Source of the DNA: Lachnospiraceae bacterium UBA5899
Lineage (GTDB): Bacteria > Bacillota > Clostridia > Lachnospirales > Lachnospiraceae
Assembly (NCBI GenBank): GCA_002432425.1
Contig: DJEL01000020.1
Location: 1-64,000, forward strand
Direction of reading: 5' to 3'
DNA length: 64,000 bases
The notes under the pieces: generated by a model
The model's input: the letters and a program-made list of their open reading frames with translations, nothing else
Told to the model about the DNA's origin: nothing
The model's database searches: none
Position numbers and translations under genes: made by a program
In this document: in pieces, positions 26,727 to 35,016 of the stretch
How positions within the stretch are numbered: position 1 is the stretch's first letter
Layout: each line of letters opens with the position of its first letter

Positions 26727-28090
26727 CGCTTTTTGTTTGCCGCTAAAACACCCACAAACAAAACTACGGTAAAAATCACAAACACCGCCAAAAGACTGAT
26801 TTCCACAAAACGGACAAAGGTTCTGTCCTCTTCGTTTTCTTCTTTGACCGGCGCTTTGAAGCCGCCGTCCGCACTGTCCTTAATCGTATCATGAAGATTG
26901 CCGGCATTGCCGCTTACCTCTTCCGTTTCCTCCGGGATTTCCGGAAGCACCTCATCGGGGTCGCTGCCTGCAAACACCGGATAGCCGTTTAAGTGGTTGC
27001 TTAAGGTGTATCGGTCGTACTGGTTGATGCCCTTTACCACAATGTCCGGGCTCACGCCCTCGGGTATGTCTATCTCCAGACTGAAGGTGTCCGCGTAAGT
27101 GCCGGCAAGCATATCCGCATCCGGCCACAAGATGTACGGGGTAAAGGTTTCACCGCCGTCTATGCTGTAGGAATAATACTGCATGGGCGAATCGTAATCA
27201 CAGCCGGTTACCTGAATGCCGATTTTCTTATTGGCAAGGTCGGTATAGGTTTCCTCTATCATGCAGATATCCGGGTCCGTGGTGTCCATTTTGGCGTAAT
27301 TGGCACCGGGTTCGGGCTCCACTGCCTCGGTATTGTCACTGTAATCCACGCCTAAGCTTTTACTGGACAGGCGGAAGAATTTGGCTGCCGCCGTGGCATC
27401 GGCTTTCCCAAGGGCTATCAAATCCTCTTTGGAGTCACAGAACCCCACATCCGCCTCGTTGTCAATATGGCAGTGCTCAATCAGCGCTGCCGGAATATCT
27501 TCTGCTTCGCAGAAACGCAGAATACCGTAATAGTCCGCCGTTCCTTCCTCGTTCAGCCTCGTTTTAATGCCTCTTATGGAAAGTCCCAGCTTCCGCATTT
27601 CGTTTAACTGCAGTCCCGCAAAAGAATACCCCTGTCTGTTTTCCTCTCCGTATGCCGAAATCCAGACCTCGGAGCCATACAGAATATTGCCCGGCGACAT
27701 ATTAAAGTGCAGACAGAACAGAAAATCCGCATTCACACTTTTGGCAAATGCCGCCCTGTCCTTTATCTTGATATCCGTGTCCAAATCCTCATGAGTCAGA
27801 TACACGGTAATGCCCTCATACTGTCTGAGCTCCTCCGCCATGGCTTCTGCCACCGTAAGGTTCATTTCTTTTTCCAGAAAACCGTTGTAGTCCGCACCGA
27901 GATTGGAGCCTCCGTGCCCGGGGTCAATGACCACCACCAGTTCTCCGTCCGTATCCGGCGGGTAATAAAATCCTTCTGCTTTCACATCTACGGCAAATAT
28001 CAGAAACAGAAAGAATACCCATAGAAAAAAATTCCCGGCAAACAAATTGTTTCCGGGAATCCGTTCTTTTCTCTTTCGCTTACATAGCAT
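26693..28090 (-). CDS. N-acetylmuramoyl-L-alanine amidase, membrane-anchored
   Basis: A 465-residue amidase that cuts the amide between muramic acid and the stem peptide. After a basic start and hydrophobic signal (FFLWVFFLFLIFA) comes an Amidase_3 domain with zinc ligands in DPGHGG, LEKEMN and LHFNMS and the catalytic glutamate in ALIEHCH. A linker domain follows, then a C-terminal membrane helix (LLAVFVIFTVVLFVGVL) and a Lys/Arg tail, so it is anchored at the C-terminus. I place the start at ATG 28090, which has GGGGA 9 bases upstream and overlaps the previous gene by 11 bases. Confidence 0.88.
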   Translation of the reverse strand: MLCKRKRKERIPGNNLFAGNFFLWVFFLFLIFAVDVKAEGFYYPPDTDGELVVVIDPGHGGSNLGADYNGFLEKEMNLTVAEAMAEELRQYEGITVYLTHEDLDTDIKIKDRAAFAKSVNADFLFCLHFNMSPGNILYGSEVWISAYGEENRQGYSFAGLQLNEMRKLGLSIRGIKTRLNEEGTADYYGILRFCEAEDIPAALIEHCHIDNEADVGFCDSKEDLIALGKADATAAAKFFRLSSKSLGVDYSDNTEAVEPEPGANYAKMDTTDPDICMIEETYTDLANKKIGIQVTGCDYDSPMQYYSYSIDGGETFTPYILWPDADMLAGTYADTFSLEIDIPEGVSPDIVVKGINQYDRYTLSNHLNGYPVFAGSDPDEVLPEIPEETEEVSGNAGNLHDTIKDSADGGFKAPVKEENEEDRTFVRFVEISLLAVFVIFTVVLFVGVLAANKKRHKKKRKRRKK

Positions 28091-28679
28091 CAAGGTTGTC
28101 CCCTTGCTCTGCATCCAGATCCACTTCTTCAAGTTCATCCTCTGCCGGGTGAAGCTCTGCACGGTTGGACTGGATAATGTCATGATAATGATTTAAGTTT
28201 CCAATCAGCGTATCGTAATTTGCCGTAGCCGTCTGACTGGAGGTTGCTATAATGTTTTCCAGGTGGGCAAGCATATCGTCCATGTACTGCATGGCGGACA
28301 TCTTTACATTGTTTGCCTCCGTGGTGGCGTTGTCCAAAATTTCCTGCGCCTGTCTCGTCGCCATGGTAACCACTTCGTTTGCCTGCGCGTATGCCTGCTG
28401 CATAATCTCATGCTCACTGATTAACTGGTTGGTCTGGATGGTGGTCTGTTTAATCAGCTCCTCCGCCTTGGCACGGGCATCGTTTAAGATGGCTTCCTTA
28501 TTGCTGATAATCTTTTGATAACGCTTGATTTCATCAGGGGTTTTCATCCTGAGCTCTCGCAGCAATTCATCAATTTCTTCTTTGTTTACAATGATTTTGG
28601 TACTGGAAAAAGCCTGCGGTTTGCAATTATTAATATAATCTTCGATTTCATCAATTAATTGTTCAATCTTGCTGCTCAT
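28080..28679 (-). CDS. Coiled-coil protein, DivIVA/SepIVA-like
   Basis: A 199-residue protein with long helical segments from about 50 to 165 and alanine/glutamine-rich heptads (RAKAEELIKQTTIQTNQL, ATRQAQEILDNATTEANN), resembling the coiled coils of DivIVA/SepIVA-type division and growth proteins; the tail is acidic. No ATPase motif is present. Its coupling (11-base overlap) to the cell-wall amidase supports a role in positioning wall hydrolysis, which is inference. Confidence 0.65.
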   Translation of the reverse strand: MSSKIEQLIDEIEDYINNCKPQAFSSTKIIVNKEEIDELLRELRMKTPDEIKRYQKIISNKEAILNDARAKAEELIKQTTIQTNQLISEHEIMQQAYAQANEVVTMATRQAQEILDNATTEANNVKMSAMQYMDDMLAHLENIIATSSQTATANYDTLIGNLNHYHDIIQSNRAELHPAEDELEEVDLDAEQGDNLDAM

Positions 28680-28702
28680 ATCTACTCTCCTTGTTACCCA
28701 AA

Positions 28703-29188
28703 TTATTTCACGCCATACTTTTCATTCACAAGCTTCTCTACGAAATCCGGCACACAGTGGGAAATATCCCCGCCAAAGCTGGCAATCTGCTTGACGCCGG
28801 AAGAACTGATGTAGGAATAATCAAGATTGGTAACAAAAAATACCGTGTCCAGTTTTCCTCCCGAAAGCATCCGGTTTGTCTGTGCCATCTGCATTTCGTA
28901 TTCTAAGTCCGTAATGGCACGAAGCCCCCTGACGGCTATCCAGATATCCTTTTCCTTCGCATAATCCGCAAAAAGTCCGCTGAAGGAATCAATCTTTACA
29001 TTCGGCATATCCCTGACAGCCTCTTGTAATATCTTAACACGTTCTTCCACAGAAAACAACGGCTTCTTTTCTTTATTGTTTAAAACTCCCACAACTAATT
29101 CGTCAAAGGTATCCGCCGCTCTTCTGATAATATCCATATGACCCAGGGTCACCGGGTCAAAGCTTCCGGTATAGATTGCTTTTTTCAT
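28703..29188 (-). CDS. coaD: Phosphopantetheine adenylyltransferase
   Basis: Transfers AMP from ATP to 4-phosphopantetheine, the fourth step from pantothenate to coenzyme A. The 161-residue length is standard. The nucleotidyl transferase motif TLGH is in GSFDPVTLGHMDII (8-21), and ISSSGVKQ near 128-135 matches the ISSTxVR motif. It starts 2 bases after rsmD, the usual Gram-positive pairing. Confidence 0.97.
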   Translation of the reverse strand: MKKAIYTGSFDPVTLGHMDIIRRAADTFDELVVGVLNNKEKKPLFSVEERVKILQEAVRDMPNVKIDSFSGLFADYAKEKDIWIAVRGLRAITDLEYEMQMAQTNRMLSGGKLDTVFFVTNLDYSYISSSGVKQIASFGGDISHCVPDFVEKLVNEKYGVK

Positions 29189-29190
29189 AG

Positions 29191-29745
29191 TTATCCTTCC
29201 TTTATCTTAAGGAATACATGCTTGTTGGTCTTGTATTTCTTTTCTTTTACAAGCTCATAGCCCAGCTCTTCCGCATAGGAAAAATCCGTGTGAAGGTCCG
29301 CTTCCACGATAATCAGGGTATCTTCCGTTACATAACGGTATCCTTTCAGCACGGAAAGCACCTGTTTTTCCAAATCCCTGCCGTAGGGCGGGTCCATAAA
29401 GATAATATCCGCTTCTTTTTCAAAAATACCGTTCAGGGCGCTGATGGCATCCTGCTTTAACACAACCGCCTTATCCGCAAATTTCGTAAAGGCAATGTTC
29501 TCCTGGATGCACTGTAAGGCTTCGGAAGCATTTTCCGCAAAATAGGCTTTCTTTGCCCCTCTGCTGATGGCTTCGATGCCCACGGCGCCGCTGCCCGCAA
29601 ACAAATCCACAAACACACAGCCCGGGATATAGGTCTGCAACATGTTAAATAAGGTTTCTTTTATTCTGTCCGTGGTAGGTCTGGTATCCAGCCCTGTCGG
29701 GCATTTTAAGGGTAAGCTTCTGGCTGTACCTGCTATTACTCTCAT
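29191..29745 (-). CDS. rsmD: 16S rRNA m2G966 methyltransferase
   Basis: A 184-residue SAM-dependent methyltransferase acting on G966 of 16S rRNA. The SAM motif is DLFAGSGAVGIEA at 47-59 and the catalytic DPPYG at 118-122; the beginning MRVIAGTARS matches the family. It lies 27 bases after the topoisomerase A subunit and directly before coaD. Confidence 0.96.
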   Translation of the reverse strand: MRVIAGTARSLPLKCPTGLDTRPTTDRIKETLFNMLQTYIPGCVFVDLFAGSGAVGIEAISRGAKKAYFAENASEALQCIQENIAFTKFADKAVVLKQDAISALNGIFEKEADIIFMDPPYGRDLEKQVLSVLKGYRYVTEDTLIIVEADLHTDFSYAEELGYELVKEKKYKTNKHVFLKIKEG

Positions 29746-29772
29746 AATGTTTCCTTTCCGGCATAAGACTCG

Positions 29773-32013
29773 TTATGCCCGTACCTTGACGCCCTTGCCG
29801 TCACGCTTTCCGGGCTTTAAGGTATTCAGTACCAGGTTTTTGTTTTTATACGGAATGGCAGTTTCCACTGCATTCTGTATGTAATAAACGGCTTCGATGC
29901 TGTCCTTGTCCGACAGCTTCATGCCGCGGACGCCCACCGCTCCTTTTTTCTTTTCCGGAATTTCCTCAATGGCAAATTTCAAGAAATAACCGTCCTTGGA
30001 CTGCAGTACAATGTTGCGCTGCTCCTTTATTACGGTAACGCTCACCACTTCGTCCCCTTCGTTTAACTTGGTGGCAGCCACCAGGCGCTTGCTTACGTCG
30101 AATTCGCCGCCGTCCACCACTTTCATCATCGCCTGCTTTGTGACAAAAATCATCCGGTATAAGTTTAACTCCGTCTGGCTTGCCACACAGAGAATGGTTT
30201 CCCTGGAGGCGCTGTAATTGCTCACATTGTCCACCGGAATGCCCTTGTCGCGGAACTTGCCGTAAGGGATGTCCGTCACCTTGATGGTGTGAAGCTGTCC
30301 GATATTGGTAAAGAGACAAATTCTGCCGGTATTCTTACATTTTACCACGTATTTGTTCTCGGTATCCGCCGCTTCCTTATTTCTTTCATAGGTGGCCATA
30401 TCCACCGTCTTGGCGTAACCGAAACGGTCCATTAAGAACATGACATCCATTTCTTCCGGCTTCTTTTCCTCGTAAACCGCTTCTTCCTTATTGGTGATTT
30501 CCGTTTTACGGGGCTTGCTGTATTCCTTTTTAATCTGGTTTAACTCATTGATGATAACCTGTGCCATGGAGTCCTTGCGCTCTAAGATATCCTCATAGCG
30601 GAAGATATTGGACATGGTTTCCTCATGCTCGTTGATAAGCGCCTCGATTTCCAGACCGATTAACTTATACAGACGCATTTCCAGAATGGCGTTTGCCTGT
30701 TTTTCCGTAAACATAAGCTGCTCCGCCATCAGCTTAGATTCCTTGGACTTAAACTTGATGCCGTCCGTCTTTCCTTCGGTCAGGCATCCCTTTGCCATGT
30801 TCCTGTCCTTGGACCCGCGCAGGATTTCAATAATCAGGTCAATGACGTTGCACGCCTTGATAAGGCCTTCCTGAATTTCCTTCTTCTCTTTTTCCTTTTC
30901 CAGAAGCGTGGTGTACTTTCTTGTTGCCACTTCAAACTGGAAATCCGTGCAGGCTTTCAAAATCTGCTTTAATCCCATGGTTTCCGGTCTGCCGTCCGCA
31001 ATGGCAAGCATGTTGACGCCGAAGGTGTCTTCCAGACGGGTCTTCTTGTAGAGCATGTTGGTAAAATTCTCTACGTCCGTGTCCTTCCGCAGCTCGATGA
31101 CAATGCGGATGCCCTCCTTGGAGGACTGGTTGGAAATATCCACGATGTCCATGGTCTTCTTGGTTTCGGAAAGAGCTGCCACATCGGATAAAAACTTGGC
31201 AATATTTAAGCCAATCATGGGGTAGGGAATTTCGGTGATGACAAGATTTAACTTGCCGCCCTTTGCCTTTTCCACCTCCACCTTGCCGCGGATTTTGATT
31301 TTGCCCACGCCGGTTTCGTAGATGTTTAAGAGTTCTTCCTCGTTGATGACAATGCCGCCCGTGGGGAAATCCGGGCCCTTTATGTAGCGCATGAGCTCTC
31401 TTGTGGAGATGTTCTCATCCTGCATGTACGCCTTCATGGCATCAATGACTTCACCTAAATTGTGGGGCGGAATGCTGGTCGCCATACCTACGGCAATACC
31501 TTCGGAGCCGTTCACCAAAAGGTTGGGGATTTTTACCGGCAGAACCTCCGGCTCTTTTTCCGTTTCGTCAAAGTTCGGAATAAAATCCACCACATCCTTG
31601 TCCAAATCCGCAAGGAATGCTTCCTGGGTGATTTTTTCCAGTCTGGCTTCCGTGTATCGCATGGCAGCGGCGCCGTCGCCTTCGATGTTGCCGAAGTTGC
31701 CGTGGCCGTCGATTAGCGGCATGCCCTTCTTAAAATCCTGCGCCATGACCACCAGCGCATCGTAAATGGAGCTGTCGCCGTGGGGATGGTATTTACCCAT
31801 GGTATCGCCGACAATACGGGCGCTTTTACGGTAAGGTCTGTCGTAGCGGATGCCCAGTTCGTGCATATCGTAAAGGGTACGTCTCTGTACCGGCTTTAAG
31901 CCGTCCCTGACATCGGGAAGCGCTCTTGCGATAATAACGCTCATGGCATAGTCTATATATGATTTCTGCATCAGGTCGGAATATTCCGTACTGATGATTC
32001 TGCTGTCATCCAT
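29773..32013 (-). CDS. Type II topoisomerase subunit A (GyrA/ParC family)
   Basis: The DNA-cleaving subunit of a gyrase/topo IV-type enzyme. From ATG 32013 (AGGAGA at 8 bases) it is 746 residues; a TTG at 32019 adds two. The active-site tyrosine is Y120 in AAAMRYTEARL. The quinolone region GDSSIYDA keeps the Ser and Asp associated with drug sensitivity. Six beta-pinwheel blades follow a coiled-coil from about 500. The GyrA box is not intact: the nearest match is KKKGAVGVRG instead of QRRGGKG, so the enzyme is likely a topo IV-type decatenase or the second gyrase-like pair of Clostridia. It follows the B subunit by 14 bases. Confidence 0.9.
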   Translation of the reverse strand: MDDSRIISTEYSDLMQKSYIDYAMSVIIARALPDVRDGLKPVQRRTLYDMHELGIRYDRPYRKSARIVGDTMGKYHPHGDSSIYDALVVMAQDFKKGMPLIDGHGNFGNIEGDGAAAMRYTEARLEKITQEAFLADLDKDVVDFIPNFDETEKEPEVLPVKIPNLLVNGSEGIAVGMATSIPPHNLGEVIDAMKAYMQDENISTRELMRYIKGPDFPTGGIVINEEELLNIYETGVGKIKIRGKVEVEKAKGGKLNLVITEIPYPMIGLNIAKFLSDVAALSETKKTMDIVDISNQSSKEGIRIVIELRKDTDVENFTNMLYKKTRLEDTFGVNMLAIADGRPETMGLKQILKACTDFQFEVATRKYTTLLEKEKEKKEIQEGLIKACNVIDLIIEILRGSKDRNMAKGCLTEGKTDGIKFKSKESKLMAEQLMFTEKQANAILEMRLYKLIGLEIEALINEHEETMSNIFRYEDILERKDSMAQVIINELNQIKKEYSKPRKTEITNKEEAVYEEKKPEEMDVMFLMDRFGYAKTVDMATYERNKEAADTENKYVVKCKNTGRICLFTNIGQLHTIKVTDIPYGKFRDKGIPVDNVSNYSASRETILCVASQTELNLYRMIFVTKQAMMKVVDGGEFDVSKRLVAATKLNEGDEVVSVTVIKEQRNIVLQSKDGYFLKFAIEEIPEKKKGAVGVRGMKLSDKDSIEAVYYIQNAVETAIPYKNKNLVLNTLKPGKRDGKGVKVRA

Positions 32014-32027
32014 TGCCAAATCTCCTT

Positions 32028-33950
32028 TTATACATCCAGTTCCGCATCATGGGCATGTTCGTGGATAAATGCCTTTCTGGGCGGAACGTCCGTGCCCATT
32101 AACATTTCCGTGATTTCACTTGCCATGCGGGCATCTTCGATTTCAATTCTCTTAAGCAGGCGTCTCTCCGGGTCCAGAGTGGTTTCCCAGAGCTGGGACG
32201 CATCCATTTCACCAAGACCTTTGTAACGCTGCAGGGTAAAGCTTCCCTTGTGCGACTTCCGGTATTTTTCCAGTGCCTTGTCGTCATACAGGTACTCTTC
32301 CTCTCCCTTTACGGGCATTGCCTTATACAAAGGGGGCATCGCCTGATATACATGGCCTTCAAAAATCAGTTCCGGCATAAAGCGGTAGAACAAAGTCAGA
32401 AGCAGGGTGCTGATATGGGCACCGTCCACATCCGCATCCGCCATGATGATGATTTTGTCGTAGCGCAGCTTCGTGATATCGAAATCGTTGCCGTAGCCCT
32501 CGGAAAATCCACAGCCGAACGCATTTATCATGGTCTTGATTTCCGCATTGGCGAGCACCTTGTCAATGCTTGCCTTTTCCACATTAAGAATTTTACCGCG
32601 GATGGGAAGGATTGCCTGATACATACGGTTTCTTGCCATTTTGGCGCTGCCGCCCGCAGAATCACCTTCGACAATGAAGATTTCGCATTTAGAAGCGTCC
32701 TTGGACTCACAGTTTGCCAGTTTGCCGTTGCTGTCAAAGGAGAACTTCTGCTTGGTCAGCATATTGGTCTTTGCCTTTTCCTCCGTCTTACGGATTTTGG
32801 CAGCCTTTTCGGCGCAGGCTATGATGCTCTTCAAGGTTTCTAAGTTACGGTCAAAGTAACGCACCATTTCTTCGGAGGTTACCTTGCTGACCACCTTCGC
32901 CGCATCCTGGTTGTCCAATTTTGTCTTGGTCTGTCCTTCAAAGCGGGGGTCCGGGTGCTTGATGGAAACCACCGCCGTCATGCCGTTTCTAACATCCGGG
33001 CCGGTGAAGTTTACGTCTTTTTCCTTTAAGATGCCGAGCTCTCTCGCATAGGTATTGATGATATTCGTAAACGCCGTCTTAAAACCGGTTAAATGGGTAC
33101 CGCCCTCCGCGTTGTAAATATTGTTGCAGAAGCCCAAGACGTTTTCATGGAATTCGTTTACATACTGGAATGCCACTTCCACGGAAATGCCTTCGCTTTC
33201 CCCGGAGAAGGAAATCACCTCATGCACCGGTTCCTGGCTTTTGTTCATGTCCTTGATAAAACCGGTGATGCCGTCCGGCTCATGGTATACCACATGCTCC
33301 GGCTCGTCCTTCCGTCTGTCCTCAAAAATAATCGTCAGGTTCGGATTTAAGTAAGCCGTTTCGTGAAGTCTGCTCTTGACCTCATCCTCTTTGAAACGGG
33401 TTTTGTCAAAAATGGTATCATCCGGCAGAAAATTTATGGTGGTACCAGTTTCCTTGGTCTTTCCCACTACCGGCAGCAGTCCGTCTATAAGGTCTAAAAC
33501 CGGAATACCCTTTTCGTATTTATCCTCGTAAATCTGTCCGCCGTTTTTGACTCTTACGGTCAGTCTGTTGGACAGGGCATTTACAACGGAAGAACCTACA
33601 CCATGCAGACCGCCGCTGGTTTTGTAGGCATTGTTGTCAAACTTACCGCCCGCATGCAGGGTCGTAAAAACCAGACGCTCCGCACTGATGCCTTTTTCAT
33701 GCATGCCCACGGGAATGCCTCGTCCGTTATCCTCCACCGTTGCGGAGCCGTCCGCTTCCAGGTAGACCTTTATGGTGGTACAGTACCCTGCCAGATGCTC
33801 GTCCACGGCATTGTCCACGATTTCATAAATCAGATGGTTAAGTCCCTTGGTGGAAACACTTCCTATGTACATACCGGGACGTTTTCTTACTGCTTCCAGA
33901 CCCTCTAAAACGGTAATGCTGGAGGCATCATAATTATTTGTCTTAGCCAT
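32028..33950 (-). CDS. Type II topoisomerase subunit B (GyrB/ParE family)
   Basis: The ATPase subunit of the pair, 640 residues. Visible motifs: the GHKL ATP site YIGSVSTKGLNHLIYEIVDN and DNGRGIPVG and GGLHGVGSSVVNALS, then the TOPRIM domain with EGDSAGGSAKMARNR and DADVDGAHI, and the C-terminal TOPRIM tail FTLQRYKGLGEMD. The ATG has AAAGGAG. Promoter elements lie 48 bases upstream. Whether it is GyrB or ParE cannot be decided from the sequence alone. Confidence 0.92.
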   Translation of the reverse strand: MAKTNNYDASSITVLEGLEAVRKRPGMYIGSVSTKGLNHLIYEIVDNAVDEHLAGYCTTIKVYLEADGSATVEDNGRGIPVGMHEKGISAERLVFTTLHAGGKFDNNAYKTSGGLHGVGSSVVNALSNRLTVRVKNGGQIYEDKYEKGIPVLDLIDGLLPVVGKTKETGTTINFLPDDTIFDKTRFKEDEVKSRLHETAYLNPNLTIIFEDRRKDEPEHVVYHEPDGITGFIKDMNKSQEPVHEVISFSGESEGISVEVAFQYVNEFHENVLGFCNNIYNAEGGTHLTGFKTAFTNIINTYARELGILKEKDVNFTGPDVRNGMTAVVSIKHPDPRFEGQTKTKLDNQDAAKVVSKVTSEEMVRYFDRNLETLKSIIACAEKAAKIRKTEEKAKTNMLTKQKFSFDSNGKLANCESKDASKCEIFIVEGDSAGGSAKMARNRMYQAILPIRGKILNVEKASIDKVLANAEIKTMINAFGCGFSEGYGNDFDITKLRYDKIIIMADADVDGAHISTLLLTLFYRFMPELIFEGHVYQAMPPLYKAMPVKGEEEYLYDDKALEKYRKSHKGSFTLQRYKGLGEMDASQLWETTLDPERRLLKRIEIEDARMASEITEMLMGTDVPPRKAFIHEHAHDAELDV

Positions 33951-33997
33951 TATCTACTCCTTTGTGTCAGCTTTCACAAGTTTACACACTAATAAAA

Positions 33998-34026
33998 AGT
34001 ATATCATATTCCGGCCTTATATGCAA
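33998..34026 (-). promoter_or_regulatory. Promoter of the topoisomerase operon
   Basis: Minus strand TTGCAT (34021-34026) and TATACT (33998-34003) with a 17-base spacer, 48 bases before the B subunit ATG. The -35 box adjoins the inverted repeat at 34026-34070. Confidence 0.65.
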
Positions 34027-34070
34027 AGAACGTTTTATCGGAAATTTTGAATTTCCAACAAAACGTTCTT
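34026..34070. terminator. Long hairpin between the DegV gene and the topoisomerase operon
   Basis: AAGAACGTTTT (34026-34036) pairs with AAAACGTTCTT (34060-34070), and GGAAATT (34040-34046) pairs with AATTTCC (34050-34056), a long interrupted stem. It follows the DegV gene, so it is a likely terminator, although the T run on the minus strand is poor. Confidence 0.5.
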
Positions 34071-34095
34071 ATTATACCGTCTATGCAGTTTTTCC

Positions 34096-34968
34096 TTAAA
34101 TATCCAGCTTCTTGCAGCATCCCACCGCAATGACGCCGGGTCCGATATGGCAGGAAACACTTAAGGATAAGGGGTCCATGTGAACCTCAAAGCCCGGGAA
34201 AGCTTCCTCCACTTCCTTTTTCCAGACAGCCGCCGCTTCCTCGTCATATGTATAGGCAAGTGCTAAATAAATATTATCCGGTGTGGCGCCGCCGAAGCGG
34301 TTCTCCATATCGCTGCGGATGGCGTTAATCATCATGTTCTTCCCCTGTCCGGTAGTGCGTGCCTTGGCAAAAGCATCCAGCTTTTCTCCCTGAATGGTAA
34401 GTACCGGTTTTAATTTTAAAATGGTGCCGAGGGCTGCCGCCGCCGGGGTAATTCTGCCGCCTTTTTTCAGATAATACAGCGTGTCCAGCATGATGTAAAT
34501 GCTGCTGTTGAATTTATCCTCTTCCAGAATGTCGCGGATTTTTTCCGCACCCAGTCCTTTTTCCGCCATCTGCATAGCATCTAAAACGGACTGTCTCTGG
34601 GTAATGGAAATACGCTGGTTGTTTGCCACAAATACCTTTCCCTCAAACTCTTCCTCTTTGGAAAGCATCACTGCAGCCTCGCAGGAACCGGAAAGGCCGC
34701 TGCTCATGGGAATGTAAACCACTTCGTCGTATTCCTTCAAAGCATCGTTCCAGTACTCCATAAGGCTGTCTAAGGAAGGCATGCTGGTGCTGATAGCCGC
34801 ATCTCCTTTTAACTTCTCATAAAACTGTGTCTGGTTTAAGGTAATATCTTCAAAATAACCGGTATCTCCAATCATAAACGGCATGGGTACCACACGAATG
34901 CCCATTTCCTTTGCCTGGGACTGGGTAATGCCGCTGTTGGAATCCGTAATAATCGCTACTCGGGACAT
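34096..34968 (-). CDS. DegV-family fatty-acid-binding protein
   Basis: A 290-residue protein of the DegV/FakB family, which holds a fatty acid for phosphorylation by FakA. The domain begins RVAIITDSNSGIT and has MPFMIG, STSMPSLDSL and SSGLSGS; the last is a family signature. ATG 34968 follows GGAGG; an upstream in-frame start at 34989 is less likely. It lies 48 bases after recG in the same strand as the FakA gene 2 kb upstream, which supports a FakA-FakB pair. Confidence 0.85.
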   Translation of the reverse strand: MSRVAIITDSNSGITQSQAKEMGIRVVPMPFMIGDTGYFEDITLNQTQFYEKLKGDAAISTSMPSLDSLMEYWNDALKEYDEVVYIPMSSGLSGSCEAAVMLSKEEEFEGKVFVANNQRISITQRQSVLDAMQMAEKGLGAEKIRDILEEDKFNSSIYIMLDTLYYLKKGGRITPAAAALGTILKLKPVLTIQGEKLDAFAKARTTGQGKNMMINAIRSDMENRFGGATPDNIYLALAYTYDEEAAAVWKKEVEEAFPGFEVHMDPLSLSVSCHIGPGVIAVGCCKKLDI

Positions 34969-35016
34969 AGGTTCCTCCATTTTCCACAAAATTGTAACAC
35001 AAAAACTATTGTAAGG

